Positions 48,933 to 60,066 of a DNA stretch of 64,000 nt are shown in pieces. The notes below the pieces were generated by a model, which made no database searches, was not told the DNA's origin, and saw only the letters and a list, made by a program, of their open reading frames with translations. Position 1 is the stretch's first letter. Each line of letters starts with the position of its first letter. Source of the DNA: Sphingobium cloacae (GTDB lineage Bacteria; Pseudomonadota; Alphaproteobacteria; Sphingomonadales; Sphingomonadaceae); the NCBI RefSeq assembly GCF_002355855.1, contig NZ_AP017655.1:1302001-1366000 (forward strand), written 5' to 3'. A program made the translations under genes and the position numbers.

Positions 48933-49127
48933 ATGGCAAGCGACCGCATGAAGCAGGCGATCGACGCGCTGGAGCGCGCAATCGATCGTCTGGAGCAGAA
49001 TCTGGACGGGCTGGACCTGTCCGCTTCCCCTTCCTCATCCTCCGGCGTCGATGCGGCCGCGGCCCGCGCGGCCCTCAGGTCGCTGGACGCCCTGATCGGC
49101 GAGTTGAAGGAGAGCGCGCATGGCTGA
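48933..49127 (+). CDS. Short coiled-coil protein upstream of zapA (DUF4164-like)
   Basis: 64 residues from the ATG at 48933. A heptad-rich N-terminal helix (MKQAIDALERAIDRLEQNL), a Ser-rich turn and a second helix (AARAALRSLDALIGELKES) form a coiled-coil hairpin. It overlaps the zapA start by 8 bases. Genes of this kind precede zapA in many alphaproteobacteria, so a role in the ZapA/FtsZ assembly is a fair guess, not shown. Confidence 0.75.
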   Translation: MASDRMKQAIDALERAIDRLEQNLDGLDLSASPSSSSGVDAAAARAALRSLDALIGELKESAHG

Positions 49128-49455
49128 AACCACGCTCCACATCGCCGGGCGGCAATATGACCTGCGCTGCCGGGACGGCGAGGAAGCCCATCTCTCCCAT
49201 CTCGCGGGCCTGATCGAGCGCAAGGCCCGGCTGGCGCAGCAGGCGACTCCGGGGCTGACGGAGGTGCGGACATTGCTGTTCGCGGCGCTGTTCCTGGCCG
49301 ACGAACTCAACGACATGAAGCGGGAAGTCGCGGGGCGGCAGGAAGCGCTGCCCCTCGACGGAAGCGAAGATGTGGCGGTGCGGGCGATAGAAGTGCTGAC
49401 CGCGCGGCTCGAAAAGCTCAGCGACAGGCTTGCCGGCCCGGTCGCGGACGCCTAG
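49120..49455 (+). CDS. zapA: Cell division protein ZapA
   Basis: 111 residues. The globular head (TTLHIAGRQYDLRCRDGEE, LSHLAGLIERKA) and the long C-terminal helix (VRTLLFAALFLADELNDMKR) match the FtsZ-ring stabiliser ZapA. The frame begins within the preceding small gene and ends just before the 6S RNA candidate. Confidence 0.9.
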   Translation: MAETTLHIAGRQYDLRCRDGEEAHLSHLAGLIERKARLAQQATPGLTEVRTLLFAALFLADELNDMKREVAGRQEALPLDGSEDVAVRAIEVLTARLEKLSDRLAGPVADA

Positions 49456-49600
49456 ATAGGGACCCGACGGGCACTGCCTGGTACGAGCTTTAGCGAACAT
49501 CCCTGAGGCGATAATCACATCCACGGGGGCTGTCCCTGGGCGGGCCCTGGCCCGATCTACATGGTCCCCACCTGACGTTGAGGCGTCAGAGGATTTTCCA
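49456..49600 (+). ncRNA. ssrS: 6S RNA candidate
   Basis: The 211 bases between zapA and the formyl-THF cyclo-ligase gene match the usual genomic site of 6S RNA in proteobacteria. GGGACC (49459-49464) pairs with GGTCCC (49563-49568), enclosing a GC-rich interior such as GGGGGCTGTCCCTGGGCGGGC that can form a long interrupted stem. CTGACG/CGTCAG (49572-49577 with 49584-49589) plus ATTTT could end it. 6S RNA binds sigma-70 RNA polymerase in stationary phase. The ends are estimates and the call rests mainly on position and foldability. Confidence 0.7.
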
Positions 49601-49666
49601 GCAAACGGCCGAGGCGGTCCCGTCACCCCTTCCCTTCGCCCGCGCCCTGACGCAAAGGGCTTTGCC

Positions 49667-50257
49667 ATGAGCGACGATCCCCGCGACATATCGGACAAGG
49701 CCGCCCTGCGTATCCTCGCGCGGCAGCGGCGGCGCGCCTTCATGGCGGGGCTGGACCCGCTGGCGCACCGGCTGGCGTTCAAGGCGCTGCCTTCCCCGCT
49801 GGCAAAGCGGCTGGAAAGTGCGCGGACGGTGGCTCTTTATATCGGGATCGAGGATGAAGCGCCCGCCCAGCGCCTCGCCGCGAAACTGATCGACATGGGC
49901 AAGGCCGTCGCCCTCCCCCGCGTCATCGACCGGCTGGGAAGCATGGAGTTCCTGCTCTGGCATCCCGACGCGCCGCTGCTTCCCGGCCCCTTCCGCACCC
50001 GCCATCCCGAACGGGGCGAAGGTCCGGTCAGCCCCGACGCCATCGTAGCGCCGCTGCTGGGCTTCGACCGGGCGATGAACCGGCTGGGGCAGGGCGGCGG
50101 CTATTATGACCGCGCCTTCGCGCGCCATCCGGACGCGCTGCGTGTGGGGCTGGCATGGTCGGCGCAGGAGCAGGAGACGATCCCGGCCGATCCGTGGGAC
50201 CTGCCGCTGCACATGATATTGACCGAAGTCGAACTGATCGAGGGGACTGAGCCGTGA
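49667..50257 (+). CDS. 5-formyltetrahydrofolate cyclo-ligase
   Basis: 196 residues. It turns 5-formyl-THF into 5,10-methenyl-THF with ATP. The C-terminal signature RLGQGGGYYDRAFA is clear, with DAIVAPLLGFD before it. Its ATG (49667) follows the 6S RNA candidate. The gene ends in a 4-base overlap with the DUF2842 gene. Confidence 0.93.
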   Translation: MSDDPRDISDKAALRILARQRRRAFMAGLDPLAHRLAFKALPSPLAKRLESARTVALYIGIEDEAPAQRLAAKLIDMGKAVALPRVIDRLGSMEFLLWHPDAPLLPGPFRTRHPERGEGPVSPDAIVAPLLGFDRAMNRLGQGGGYYDRAFARHPDALRVGLAWSAQEQETIPADPWDLPLHMILTEVELIEGTEP

Positions 50258-50481
50258 AGCCCTATGAACCGAGCTGGCGCAAGCCCGCGGGCATGTTCAT
50301 CATCCTGGGCCTCATCCTGCTCTGGGCGGTGCTGGTGGCCAGCCTTTCAGGGCTGATCGGACGGCTGCCGATAATCGTTCAGGTCCCGGTCTATGTCTTC
50401 CTCGGCCTCATCTGGATCTGGGTGCTGCCCCTGAAGCGCCTGCTCGCCTGGATGGAGACCGGACGCTGGCGGCGCGGATAA
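50254..50481 (+). CDS. DUF2842 family membrane protein
   Basis: 75 residues with two membrane helices (about 13-32 and 39-59: IVQVPVYVFLGLIWIWVLPLK) and a conserved C-terminus LAWMETGRWRRG. It starts with an ATGA-type overlap on the cyclo-ligase stop. The family is limited to alphaproteobacteria and has no known function. Confidence 0.88.
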   Translation: MKPYEPSWRKPAGMFIILGLILLWAVLVASLSGLIGRLPIIVQVPVYVFLGLIWIWVLPLKRLLAWMETGRWRRG

Positions 50482-50587
50482 GCCGTGACAGCGCTTCTTT
50501 TTCGGTTTATCTCCCAAGCCGTTAAGGGGGCGTAACGGACAGCCGTCAGAACGGATGCCGCGCTCCCGCATCGGGGGAGGAGAAGGC

Positions 50588-50719
50588 ATGTCCAACTGCC
50601 CTTCATGGCCATCCGGCTGCGCCCATGACGGCGCGCCTTCTCTCCATGCGCCTTTCTCCCGTTTCTCCCGCTTTTCGGGCGGAGCCACCCCGCCGCGACA
50701 GATGATGACGGTGGCCTAG
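50588..50719 (+). CDS. Possible 43-residue leader ORF upstream of aqpZ
   Basis: An ATG at 50588 follows GGGGAGGAGAAGGC, a strong ribosome-binding site, and the frame ends with TAG at 50719, 14 bases before the aqpZ ATG. The peptide is rich in Ser, Pro, Phe and Arg ([10 protein letters not shown]). Its third codon positions are less GC-rich than those of neighbouring genes, which argues against a conserved protein. It could be a leader peptide or chance. Confidence 0.25.
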   Translation: MSNCPSWPSGCAHDGAPSLHAPFSRFSRFSGGATPPRQMMTVA

Positions 50720-50733
50720 CGCAACAGGAGGAC

Positions 50734-51465
50734 ATGATGGTTCCCATGAGCAAGAGATTGTTTGCGGAGACGTTCGGCACGTTCTGGCTCGTTTTCGGCG
50801 GATGCGGCAGCGCGGTGCTGGCGGCGGCCTTTCCCGACGTGGGCATCGGCCTTTTGGGGGTCGCCCTCGCCTTCGGGCTGACGGTGCTGACCATGGCCTA
50901 TTCCATCGGCCATATATCCGGATGCCACCTCAATCCCGCCGTGACCATCGGCCTGTGGGCGGGCGGACGCTTTCCCGTGCGGGACATCGCGCCCTATATC
51001 GTCGCGCAGCTGGTGGGCGCGGTGATCGCGGCCGCCCTGCTCCTCTACATCGCCAGCGGGGAACCCGACTTCGTGCTGATGGGCAACGGCCTTGCGGTGA
51101 ACGGCTATGGCGCCAATTCGCCGGGCGGCTATGTGCTGTCGTCGGGCTTCGCGATCGAAGTGGTGCTGACCTTCGGCTTCCTGGCCGTCATATTGGGATC
51201 GACCGACCATCGCGCCCCGGCGGGCTTCGCGCCCATCGCCATCGGCCTTTCCCTGACGCTGATCCACCTCATCAGCATTCCCGTCACCAACACGTCGGTC
51301 AATCCGGCGCGCAGCACCGGGCCGGCGCTGCTGGTCGGCGGCCTTGCCCTGCAACAGCTCTGGCTGTTCTGGGTCGCGCCCATCATCGGCGCAGTGATCG
51401 CGGGCGGCGTCTATCGCTGGCTGGCGGAAGAGGAAAAAGCGCCGGTCGTCGGCGACAATCTGTAA
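50734..51465 (+). CDS. aqpZ: Aquaporin Z
   Basis: 243 residues, six membrane spans and two half-helices. The NPA boxes are in [12 protein letters not shown] and [12 protein letters not shown]; the selectivity-filter Arg follows the second NPA. It conducts water across the inner membrane. AGGAGGAC precedes the ATG at 50734; the ATG at 50737 has better spacing. Terminator at 51477-51506. Confidence 0.96.
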   Translation: MMVPMSKRLFAETFGTFWLVFGGCGSAVLAAAFPDVGIGLLGVALAFGLTVLTMAYSIGHISGCHLNPAVTIGLWAGGRFPVRDIAPYIVAQLVGAVIAAALLLYIASGEPDFVLMGNGLAVNGYGANSPGGYVLSSGFAIEVVLTFGFLAVILGSTDHRAPAGFAPIAIGLSLTLIHLISIPVTNTSVNPARSTGPALLVGGLALQQLWLFWVAPIIGAVIAGGVYRWLAEEEKAPVVGDNL

Positions 51466-51476
51466 GGAAACGCATC

Positions 51477-51506
51477 GGGCCGATGCCAAGGCGTCGGCCC
51501 ATTTTT
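51477..51506 (+). terminator. Intrinsic terminator after aqpZ
   Basis: GGGCCGA (51477-51483) pairs with TCGGCCC (51494-51500), followed by ATTTTT. It lies 11 bases past the aqpZ stop. Confidence 0.8.
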
Positions 51507-51563
51507 CTGTTGGCGATGAAGCGGGAAATCCGGTCGAAACCGGGGCCATCCTGCATGCAGGAA

Positions 51564-51640
<77 letters not shown>

Positions 51641-51681
51641 GTTCGGTGTGGGCGGGCATCTATGCGGGCGCGCTTCGCCTG

Positions 51682-52872
51682 TCAACCATCCGTAACGGGA
51701 CTTTCTTCTTTCTCGTCATTTTCTTTGCGCGGGGACATGACCAGCGTTCCGCGCTCGAACAGGAAACCGGCTATATCCGGGGTTCCCGCCGCTGAAACGA
51801 CGGTCTGGATGATGATGAGCAGCGGCACCGCCAGCAGCGCGCCGGGCGTCCCCCACACCCATCCCCAAAAGGCGAGCGACACCAGAATCAGCAGCGGGTT
51901 CATGGTCAGCCGCCGGCCCAGGATCATCGGCGTCACCGCATTGGCCTCGACCAGATGGAACCCGATCTGCAAGGCGGCGGGCAGCAGCGCCCACCACGGA
52001 TCATCGAACACCATGAGGCCGCCCAGCGCCAGCAGCACCGCCGCCAGCATCGGCCCGAAATAGGGGATGAAGTTGAGCAGAGCGACGATGCCGCCCCACA
52101 TCAGCGGCGAAGGCATGCCCACCAGCCACAGCGACAGCGCCACCGCCGCGCCCAGGCACAGGTTGATGGTCGCGATGGTCAGCACATAGGCCGATGTCGC
52201 GTCCACGACATTCTGGATGACGCGCGCCACCGCCATCGCGCCGTCGAAACTGTCCCGGCTGTTGATCGTGCGCCGCCGCAGCTTCGTCCAGCCCGCGAGG
52301 AAGAAATAGATGATGAGCAGCGCGAACACCATCTGGATGATCGCGGACGGGGCGGAAGTCGCCGCGAATTGCAGCAGCGACCGGGGCGCTTCCACCGCCG
52401 CGGTCTGCGCCGCCGCGACGGGGCCGCTCGCCAGCATCTGCACGGTTTCGTCCACGAACCGCTGCAACTGGGAATAATAGTCGATCAGCGGCGCGAGATT
52501 GGACTGAATCCGGGGCAGCCGCTGGGGCAATATGCTGAACCAGTCGGTCGCGGGCACCACGATCAGCACCAGCGCCGTGTTCGCCACCAGCAGGAAGGCG
52601 ATCAGCGCGATCAGCGCCGCAAGGCCCGACGGGATCGCCCGCCGCTCCATCCATTCCAGAAACGGCACCAGCGCGATCGCGATCACCAGAGCGGCGGTCA
52701 GCGGCAGGAAGAACTCCGCCCCCGCGCTCAGGGCAAAGGGCAAGGCCAGCAGCAGCCCCAGCCCCGCGCTGAGCGCGATCGACGCCAACAGCCGGTCGCG
52801 GCGCCTGATGACCTCCTGTTCCTCCGCCGGTAGCATCGCGCCAGAATCCGTCCCTTGCGTCTTTTGCGACAT
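51682..52872 (-). CDS. AI-2E family transporter
   Basis: 396 residues from the ATG at 52872 (MSQKTQG). About eight membrane spans. The family signature LLNFIPYFGPMLAAVLLALGG is present, with LGRRLTMNPLLILVSLAFWG near the C-terminus. Members include the AI-2 exporter TqsA and Na+/H+ antiporters, so the substrate cannot be named. A charged tail (SPRKENDEKEESPVTDG) ends the protein. Confidence 0.88.
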   Translation of the reverse strand: MSQKTQGTDSGAMLPAEEQEVIRRRDRLLASIALSAGLGLLLALPFALSAGAEFFLPLTAALVIAIALVPFLEWMERRAIPSGLAALIALIAFLLVANTALVLIVVPATDWFSILPQRLPRIQSNLAPLIDYYSQLQRFVDETVQMLASGPVAAAQTAAVEAPRSLLQFAATSAPSAIIQMVFALLIIYFFLAGWTKLRRRTINSRDSFDGAMAVARVIQNVVDATSAYVLTIATINLCLGAAVALSLWLVGMPSPLMWGGIVALLNFIPYFGPMLAAVLLALGGLMVFDDPWWALLPAALQIGFHLVEANAVTPMILGRRLTMNPLLILVSLAFWGWVWGTPGALLAVPLLIIIQTVVSAAGTPDIAGFLFERGTLVMSPRKENDEKEESPVTDG

Positions 52873-53008
52873 GCTCTGCGCCTGTAGAGGGGGGCCGTCA
52901 ATTTGGATTCGGGCCAGCGGCGGCGACCGGAAGGAAAACGCCGCCTTAACCGAATGTTCGCTTCTGCGCGGCATGCTCGGCGCCGGGGATGACGAAACGG
53001 GGCTTCGC

Positions 53009-53476
53009 ATGAGGATCGCACGCTGGCTTTGCGCACTGGCCGCCTTTGGCGTGCCGGCGACCGCCGCCGCGCACCAGCCCGTGCGGCTCGACACCCGGAT
53101 GTTCGTGGAGCGGGTGCAGACCGACATCAACGGGCGCGAACGCCGCGTCCTGGCCAGCGCGGACCGCATAGCGCCGGGCGATCAGCTGATCTTCGTGGTC
53201 CATTGGCGCCATGAAGGATCGACCCCCGCAAAAGCCGTCGCGATCACCAGAGCCGTGCCCCGCAACGCGCGGATCGACGCCAACGACCCCGGGATGGAAG
53301 TGTCGGTGGACGGCGGCGCGCATTGGGGACGGCTCGACCGGCTATGGCTGCCGACGCCGCTGGGCGGCGTGCGCCGCGCCGTCGCGGAAGACGTGACCCA
53401 TGTGCGCTGGACCTTGCCCCCAGGCGCCTTTCCCGGCGCAACCGGACGCCTGAGCTACCGCGCCGTGGCGCGATGA
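53009..53476 (+). CDS. Secreted protein with DUF11-like domain
   Basis: 155 residues from the ATG at 53009. A signal peptide (MRIARWLCALAAFGVPATAAAH) is followed by one beta-rich domain with GDQLIFVVHWRHEGSTPAKAV and GMEVSVDGGAHWGRLD, resembling the DUF11 repeat that deals with added terms such as extra cell-surface beta modules. No catalytic motif is seen. It is divergent from the AI-2E gene and convergent with recG. Likely periplasmic; function unknown. Confidence 0.72.
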   Translation: MRIARWLCALAAFGVPATAAAHQPVRLDTRMFVERVQTDINGRERRVLASADRIAPGDQLIFVVHWRHEGSTPAKAVAITRAVPRNARIDANDPGMEVSVDGGAHWGRLDRLWLPTPLGGVRRAVAEDVTHVRWTLPPGAFPGATGRLSYRAVAR

Positions 53477-53510
53477 AGGGCCAGCGATAGCCGAGGGGAT
53501 TGCAGCCATT

Positions 53511-53538
53511 CGATCCCCCTCTGTCGGGGGGAGGATCG
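53511..53538. terminator. Imperfect hairpin between convergent genes
   Basis: CGATCC (53511-53516) and GGATCG (53533-53538) flank a C-run and a G-run that extend the stem around a short loop. No U-tract. It sits between the DUF11-like gene and recG and could end either. Confidence 0.4.
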
Positions 53539-53577
53539 GCAGGTCCGCTTCCACCGCAAAGCGCCGAACCGGCCCCA

Positions 53578-55641
<2,064 letters not shown>

Positions 55642-55740
55642 GTCTATCAGCTTGCCCTCTACCCCAGCCGGGGCGGTGGCACAAACACCCGATTTGCCAC
55701 CCGATCGGCGCATTTGCCCTGCCCGCCAAAGGAACACATC

Positions 55741-56004
55741 ATGAACGACAATCCCCGGATGCGCCGCATCAAGTTCCGGGCATGGCATCGCGGCACGCGG
55801 GAAGCGGACTATACGGTCGGCGGCTTCTTCGACCGCCATCATGCTGCATGGAGCGAAGAGGATATCGACTGGTTCGAACGCTTCATGGAAGAACAGGACG
55901 CCGACATCATGGGCTGGGCGCTCGGCACCATCCCGGTGCCCGATGAATGGAAGGGCCCGATGATGGACAACTTCCTCAAGCTCGATTTCGTGAAGATCGT
56001 CTAG
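55741..56004 (+). CDS. sdhE: FAD assembly factor SdhE
   Basis: 87 residues. The RGxxE-type motif occurs as HRGTREAD, and DIDWFERFMEEQDADIMGWA is the conserved second half. SdhE helps FAD attach covalently to succinate dehydrogenase and fumarate reductase. Lies between divergent recG and mfd, 66 bases before the mfd start. Confidence 0.92.
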   Translation: MNDNPRMRRIKFRAWHRGTREADYTVGGFFDRHHAAWSEEDIDWFERFMEEQDADIMGWALGTIPVPDEWKGPMMDNFLKLDFVKIV

Positions 56005-56070
56005 GCAAGGCACATCGACGTGCTCCTGAGAAGGCAAGCACACGACCGAACCGGAACAATGCAAGCTGAA

Positions 56071-59000
56071 ATGACTGATCTCCCCAAAATCCTGAAGGCC
56101 CAAACGCCCCTCACCCTTTCCGGCGTCCCGGCGGGTTTCCAGCCCTGGCTGCTGGCCGACATGGCGCGCGCCGCCTTCGGCTCCAATGGAGGCCGCGCCC
56201 TGTTCGTCGCGCCCGACGACGCCCTGATGCGCGCCGTGGCCGACACCGCCATCTACTTCGCGCCGGAAATCGAGATCGTCGAAATCCCGGCATGGGATTG
56301 CCTGCCCTATGACCGGGCCAGCCCCTCGCTGCGCAGCGCATCGGCCCGCCTCGCCGGGCTTCACGCGCTGCAAGCCGCTCCTGCGGGACCGCAACTCGCC
56401 GTCACCACGCTCAACGCCCTGACGCAGCGCACCCTCACCCCCTTCCGCGTCCGCCAGCTCGTCGCGAAGCTCGCCCCCAAGGAACGGATCGCGATCCAGC
56501 GCCTCGCCGACATGCTGCAAGCGAACGGCTATGTCCGCACCGACACGGTGCATGACCGGGGCGAATTTGCCATTCGCGGCGGCATCGTGGACCTTTTCCC
56601 CGGCGGCGAGGAGCAGCCCCTGCGCCTCGACTTCTTCGGCGACGAGATCGAGACGGTCCGCCGTTTCGACCCCGCTGACCAGCGCACGACAGGGAGCATC
56701 GACGGCTTCACCCTCCTCCCCGCCTCCGAAGCCCTGCTGGACGAGGACACGATCAAGCGTTTCCGCGGCCGCTACCGCGAAACCTTCGGCGCGACCGCGA
56801 CCGGCGACCCGCTCTATCAGGCGGTGAGCGAAGGGCGGCGTCTCGCGGGCATGGAGCATTGGCTTCCCCTGTTCGAGGAGAAGCTGGTCCCCCTCACCGA
56901 CCATATCGGCGCGAATACCGTCATCATCCTCGACCATGGCGTCGCGGGCGCGGCGGAGGCCCGTTTCGAGGCGATCCGCGACTATCACGCCAACCGCATC
57001 GCCGCGAAATCCTCCGACCCCGGCGCCTACCGCCCGCTGGACCCCAAGGCGCTCTATCTCGATGCGGGGGAATGGGAAGCCGTCGCCCGCGACTGGCCGA
57101 TGCACGCCACCACGCCCTTCCACGAACCGGAAAGCGCAGCCGTCATCGACTTCGCCGTGGACGGTCCCCGCGACTTCGCCCCCGAACGCGCCCAGAACGC
57201 GAACGTCTACGAGGCTGTAGGAAAACATATCGCCGCCCTCCAGCGAGGGAAGAAGCGGGTCATCATCGCCTCCTATTCCAACGGCGCGCGCGAACGGCTC
57301 TCCGGCCTCCTCGCGGACCATGGCGTCAAAAGGCTCGCCGCCGCCGACGACTGGCAGGAGGCGCTGGGCCTCGCCGCCACCGGCGCCACAGTGCTTTCGG
57401 TTCTTCATCTCGATCATGGTTTCACCGCGCCCGATGTCGCCGTCCTCACCGAACAGGACATGCTGGGCGACCGCCTCGTCCGCCGCGCCCGCCGCAAGAA
57501 GAACGCCGACGCCTTCCTCCAGGAACTGGCCACCCTCTCCCCCGGCGACCTCGTGGTCCACCGCGACCACGGCATCGGCCGCTATGAAGGGCTGACCCAG
57601 ATTCCCGTCGCCAAGGCCGCGCACGACTGCGTGGCGCTCGAATATGCGGGCGGCGACAAGCTCTACGTGCCCGTAGAAAATCTCGAAGTCCTCTCCCGCT
57701 ACGGCTCGGAAAGCGAAGGCGTCGCGCTCGACCGCCTCGGCGGCGAAGCGTGGCAGCGGCGCAAGGCTCGGATGAAGGAACGCATCCGCGAGATCGCGGG
57801 CGAACTCCTCAAGACCGCCGCCGAACGCGCCCTGCGCCCCGCGACCGTCGCGGAGCCGGACGCGGCGGGCTATCCCGCTTTCGTCGACCGCTTCCCCTAT
57901 CAGGAAACGGACGATCAGGACCGCGCCATCGGCGACGTGATCGAAGACCTCGGCGCGGGCAAGCCGATGGACCGCCTGGTCTGCGGCGACGTGGGCTTCG
58001 GCAAGACGGAGGTCGCCCTGCGCGCCGCCTTCGTCGCGGCGATGGCGGGGATGCAGGTCGCGCTGATCTGCCCCACCACCCTGCTCGCCCGCCAGCATCA
58101 TATGAATTTCGTCGAGCGCTTCCGGGGCTTCCCGATCAACATCGGCCGCCTCTCGCGCCTCGTCCCCGACAAGGAGGCGAAGGCGGTGAAGGCGGGGCTG
58201 GCCGACGGCAGCGTCGACATCGTGGTCGGCACCCACGCGCTGCTCGCCAAGGGGTTGGAGTTCAAGCGCCTCGGCCTCGTCATCGTGGATGAGGAACAGC
58301 GGTTCGGCGTCACGCACAAGGAACGATTGAAGAACCTCAAGACCGATGTGCATGTCCTGACGCTGACCGCCACGCCGATCCCGCGCACGCTGCAAATGGC
58401 GATGTCGGGCCTGCGCGAGTTGTCCGTCATCCAGACGCCGCCGGTCGACCGCCTGGCCGTGCGCACCTATGTCATGCCGTGGGACGGCGTGGTCATCCGC
58501 GAGGCGCTGCTGCGCGAGCATTATCGCGGCGGGCAGAGCTTCTTCGTGGTGCCGCGCATTTCCGACCTCCCCGATATCGAAGAGTTTCTCCGCACAGAAG
58601 TCCCAGAAGTCCGTCCCGTCGTCGCCCACGGCCAGATGGCGGCGGGCGAAGTGGAAGAGCGCATGTCGGCCTTCTACGACAAGCGTTATGACGTGCTGCT
58701 CTCCACCACCATCGTCGAAAGCGGCCTCGACATCCCCAGCGCCAACACGCTCGTCATCCACCGGGCCGATCGTTTCGGCCTTGCCCAGCTTTACCAGCTA
58801 CGCGGGCGCGTGGGCCGTTCGAAGACGCGCGCCTATGCATATTTCACGACCCCCGCCAACCGCGTCATCACCGAAACGGCGGAAAAGCGGCTGAAGGTGC
58901 TGTCCGACCTCGACACGCTGGGCGCGGGGTTCCAGTTGGCCAGCCACGATCTCGACATTCGCGGCGCGGGCAATCTGGTCGGCGACGAGCAATCCGGTCA

Positions 59001-59547
59001 CATCAAGGAAGTCGGCTTCGAACTCTACCAGTCGATGCTGGAGGATGCGATCATGGAAGCGAAGGCGGGCGGCGTCGGCCTCGAACGCCCGCGCGACAGC
59101 TTCTCGCCCCAGATCACCGTCGATGCGCCGATCATGATCCCCGAAGATTACGTCCCCGACCTCGACCTGCGCATGGGCCTCTACCGCCGGATCAACGAAC
59201 TGGAGGACCGGCAGGCGCTGGAATCCTTCGCCGCCGAACTGATCGACCGCTTCGGCAAGCTGCCCGCGCCGACACAGAACCTGCTCAAGATCATAGAGAT
59301 CAAGCAGAACTGCCTTACCGCCAACATCGCCAAGATCGACGTGGGCGCGAAAGGCGCGCTGGTCAGCTTCCACGAGGACCGCTTCCCCAATCCGGCGGGG
59401 CTCGTCAGCTATATCCAGCGGCTGAACGGTGTGGCGCGGCTGCGCCCGGACAGCAAGGTCGTGGTCAATCGCGCATGGGCCGATCCCGGCGCGCGGCTGA
59501 ACGGCGCGCTGCAACTGTCGAAGGGGCTGGCGAAGGCGGCGGGCTGA
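56071..59547 (+). CDS. mfd: Transcription-repair coupling factor
   Basis: 1158 residues from the ATG at 56071 (MTDLPKIL); in-frame ATG codons at 56020 and 56059 are alternatives. Domains in order: UvrB-like N-terminal module (AWDCLPYDRASPS), CarD-like polymerase-binding domain (GDLVVHRDHGIGRYEGL), translocase with Walker A VCGDVGFGKTEVALRAAF, VDEEQRFG box, TATPIPRTLQMA, and QLRGRVGRS, then the TRCF C-terminal domain. It removes stalled RNA polymerase at lesions and recruits UvrA. Length is normal. Confidence 0.96.
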   Translation: MTDLPKILKAQTPLTLSGVPAGFQPWLLADMARAAFGSNGGRALFVAPDDALMRAVADTAIYFAPEIEIVEIPAWDCLPYDRASPSLRSASARLAGLHALQAAPAGPQLAVTTLNALTQRTLTPFRVRQLVAKLAPKERIAIQRLADMLQANGYVRTDTVHDRGEFAIRGGIVDLFPGGEEQPLRLDFFGDEIETVRRFDPADQRTTGSIDGFTLLPASEALLDEDTIKRFRGRYRETFGATATGDPLYQAVSEGRRLAGMEHWLPLFEEKLVPLTDHIGANTVIILDHGVAGAAEARFEAIRDYHANRIAAKSSDPGAYRPLDPKALYLDAGEWEAVARDWPMHATTPFHEPESAAVIDFAVDGPRDFAPERAQNANVYEAVGKHIAALQRGKKRVIIASYSNGARERLSGLLADHGVKRLAAADDWQEALGLAATGATVLSVLHLDHGFTAPDVAVLTEQDMLGDRLVRRARRKKNADAFLQELATLSPGDLVVHRDHGIGRYEGLTQIPVAKAAHDCVALEYAGGDKLYVPVENLEVLSRYGSESEGVALDRLGGEAWQRRKARMKERIREIAGELLKTAAERALRPATVAEPDAAGYPAFVDRFPYQETDDQDRAIGDVIEDLGAGKPMDRLVCGDVGFGKTEVALRAAFVAAMAGMQVALICPTTLLARQHHMNFVERFRGFPINIGRLSRLVPDKEAKAVKAGLADGSVDIVVGTHALLAKGLEFKRLGLVIVDEEQRFGVTHKERLKNLKTDVHVLTLTATPIPRTLQMAMSGLRELSVIQTPPVDRLAVRTYVMPWDGVVIREALLREHYRGGQSFFVVPRISDLPDIEEFLRTEVPEVRPVVAHGQMAAGEVEERMSAFYDKRYDVLLSTTIVESGLDIPSANTLVIHRADRFGLAQLYQLRGRVGRSKTRAYAYFTTPANRVITETAEKRLKVLSDLDTLGAGFQLASHDLDIRGAGNLVGDEQSGHIKEVGFELYQSMLEDAIMEAKAGGVGLERPRDSFSPQITVDAPIMIPEDYVPDLDLRMGLYRRINELEDRQALESFAAELIDRFGKLPAPTQNLLKIIEIKQNCLTANIAKIDVGAKGALVSFHEDRFPNPAGLVSYIQRLNGVARLRPDSKVVVNRAWADPGARLNGALQLSKGLAKAAG

Positions 59548-59655
59548 CCCTTGCAGCCATTTGTCATGGCCCGGCAAAAAAGCAGAAACACATTCTTCCT
59601 AAATCCCGCAGGAACGACCGGGCGGCACAGCCAGGCTTCACCGCAGGAGAATGAC

Positions 59656-60066
59656 ATGAGTTTGACGCTTATCGCGCTGGCCGCCGCCGCCGCGACCCAC
59701 ACGGTTCAGATCGACCATGGCGGCACGCCGGTCGAGGCCACCTATACCGCCCGCGCGGACATCAGGACGCGCACCGTGGGCGCCCATACCCCCAACCGCA
59801 CCGACATGCGCCGTTGCCACTGGAAGGCGACGATCATGATCGATCGGCAGTTGAGCCACAGTCCTTCGCTCGCCCGCGCCATTCCGGCCGACCGTGAATT
59901 TTCGGGCAGCGAAGCCGGCGCCTGCACGCCCGGCCGAGACATCGGCGTCCGCCAGATCGCGCAGCATCAGGAGAAAATCCACGCTCATCTCATGACGGTT
60001 GCACAGCGGGACCGGGGACCGCTATTGGCCGAACTCGATGCTATTCGGAATCTCGCCTCGAACTGA
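59656..60066 (+). CDS. Small secreted protein of unknown function
   Basis: 136 residues. AGGAG lies 8 bases before the ATG at 59656. The start MSLTLIALAAAAATHTVQ is a short signal-like stretch; two Cys (in MRRCHWKA and GACTPGRD) could form a disulfide in the periplasm. The rest, with VEATYTARADIRTRTVG, suggests a small beta fold. I do not recognise the family. Its 3' end overlaps the next gene by 29 bases. Confidence 0.68.
   Translation: MSLTLIALAAAAATHTVQIDHGGTPVEATYTARADIRTRTVGAHTPNRTDMRRCHWKATIMIDRQLSHSPSLARAIPADREFSGSEAGACTPGRDIGVRQIAQHQEKIHAHLMTVAQRDRGPLLAELDAIRNLASN

Noticed and set aside
55642..58761. The recG reading frame stays open far upstream, suggesting a 1727-residue protein.
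   Set aside because: That part lies antisense to mfd, has no domain similarity, and arises because GC-rich codons rarely form stops on the other strand. RecG homology begins right at 55641.
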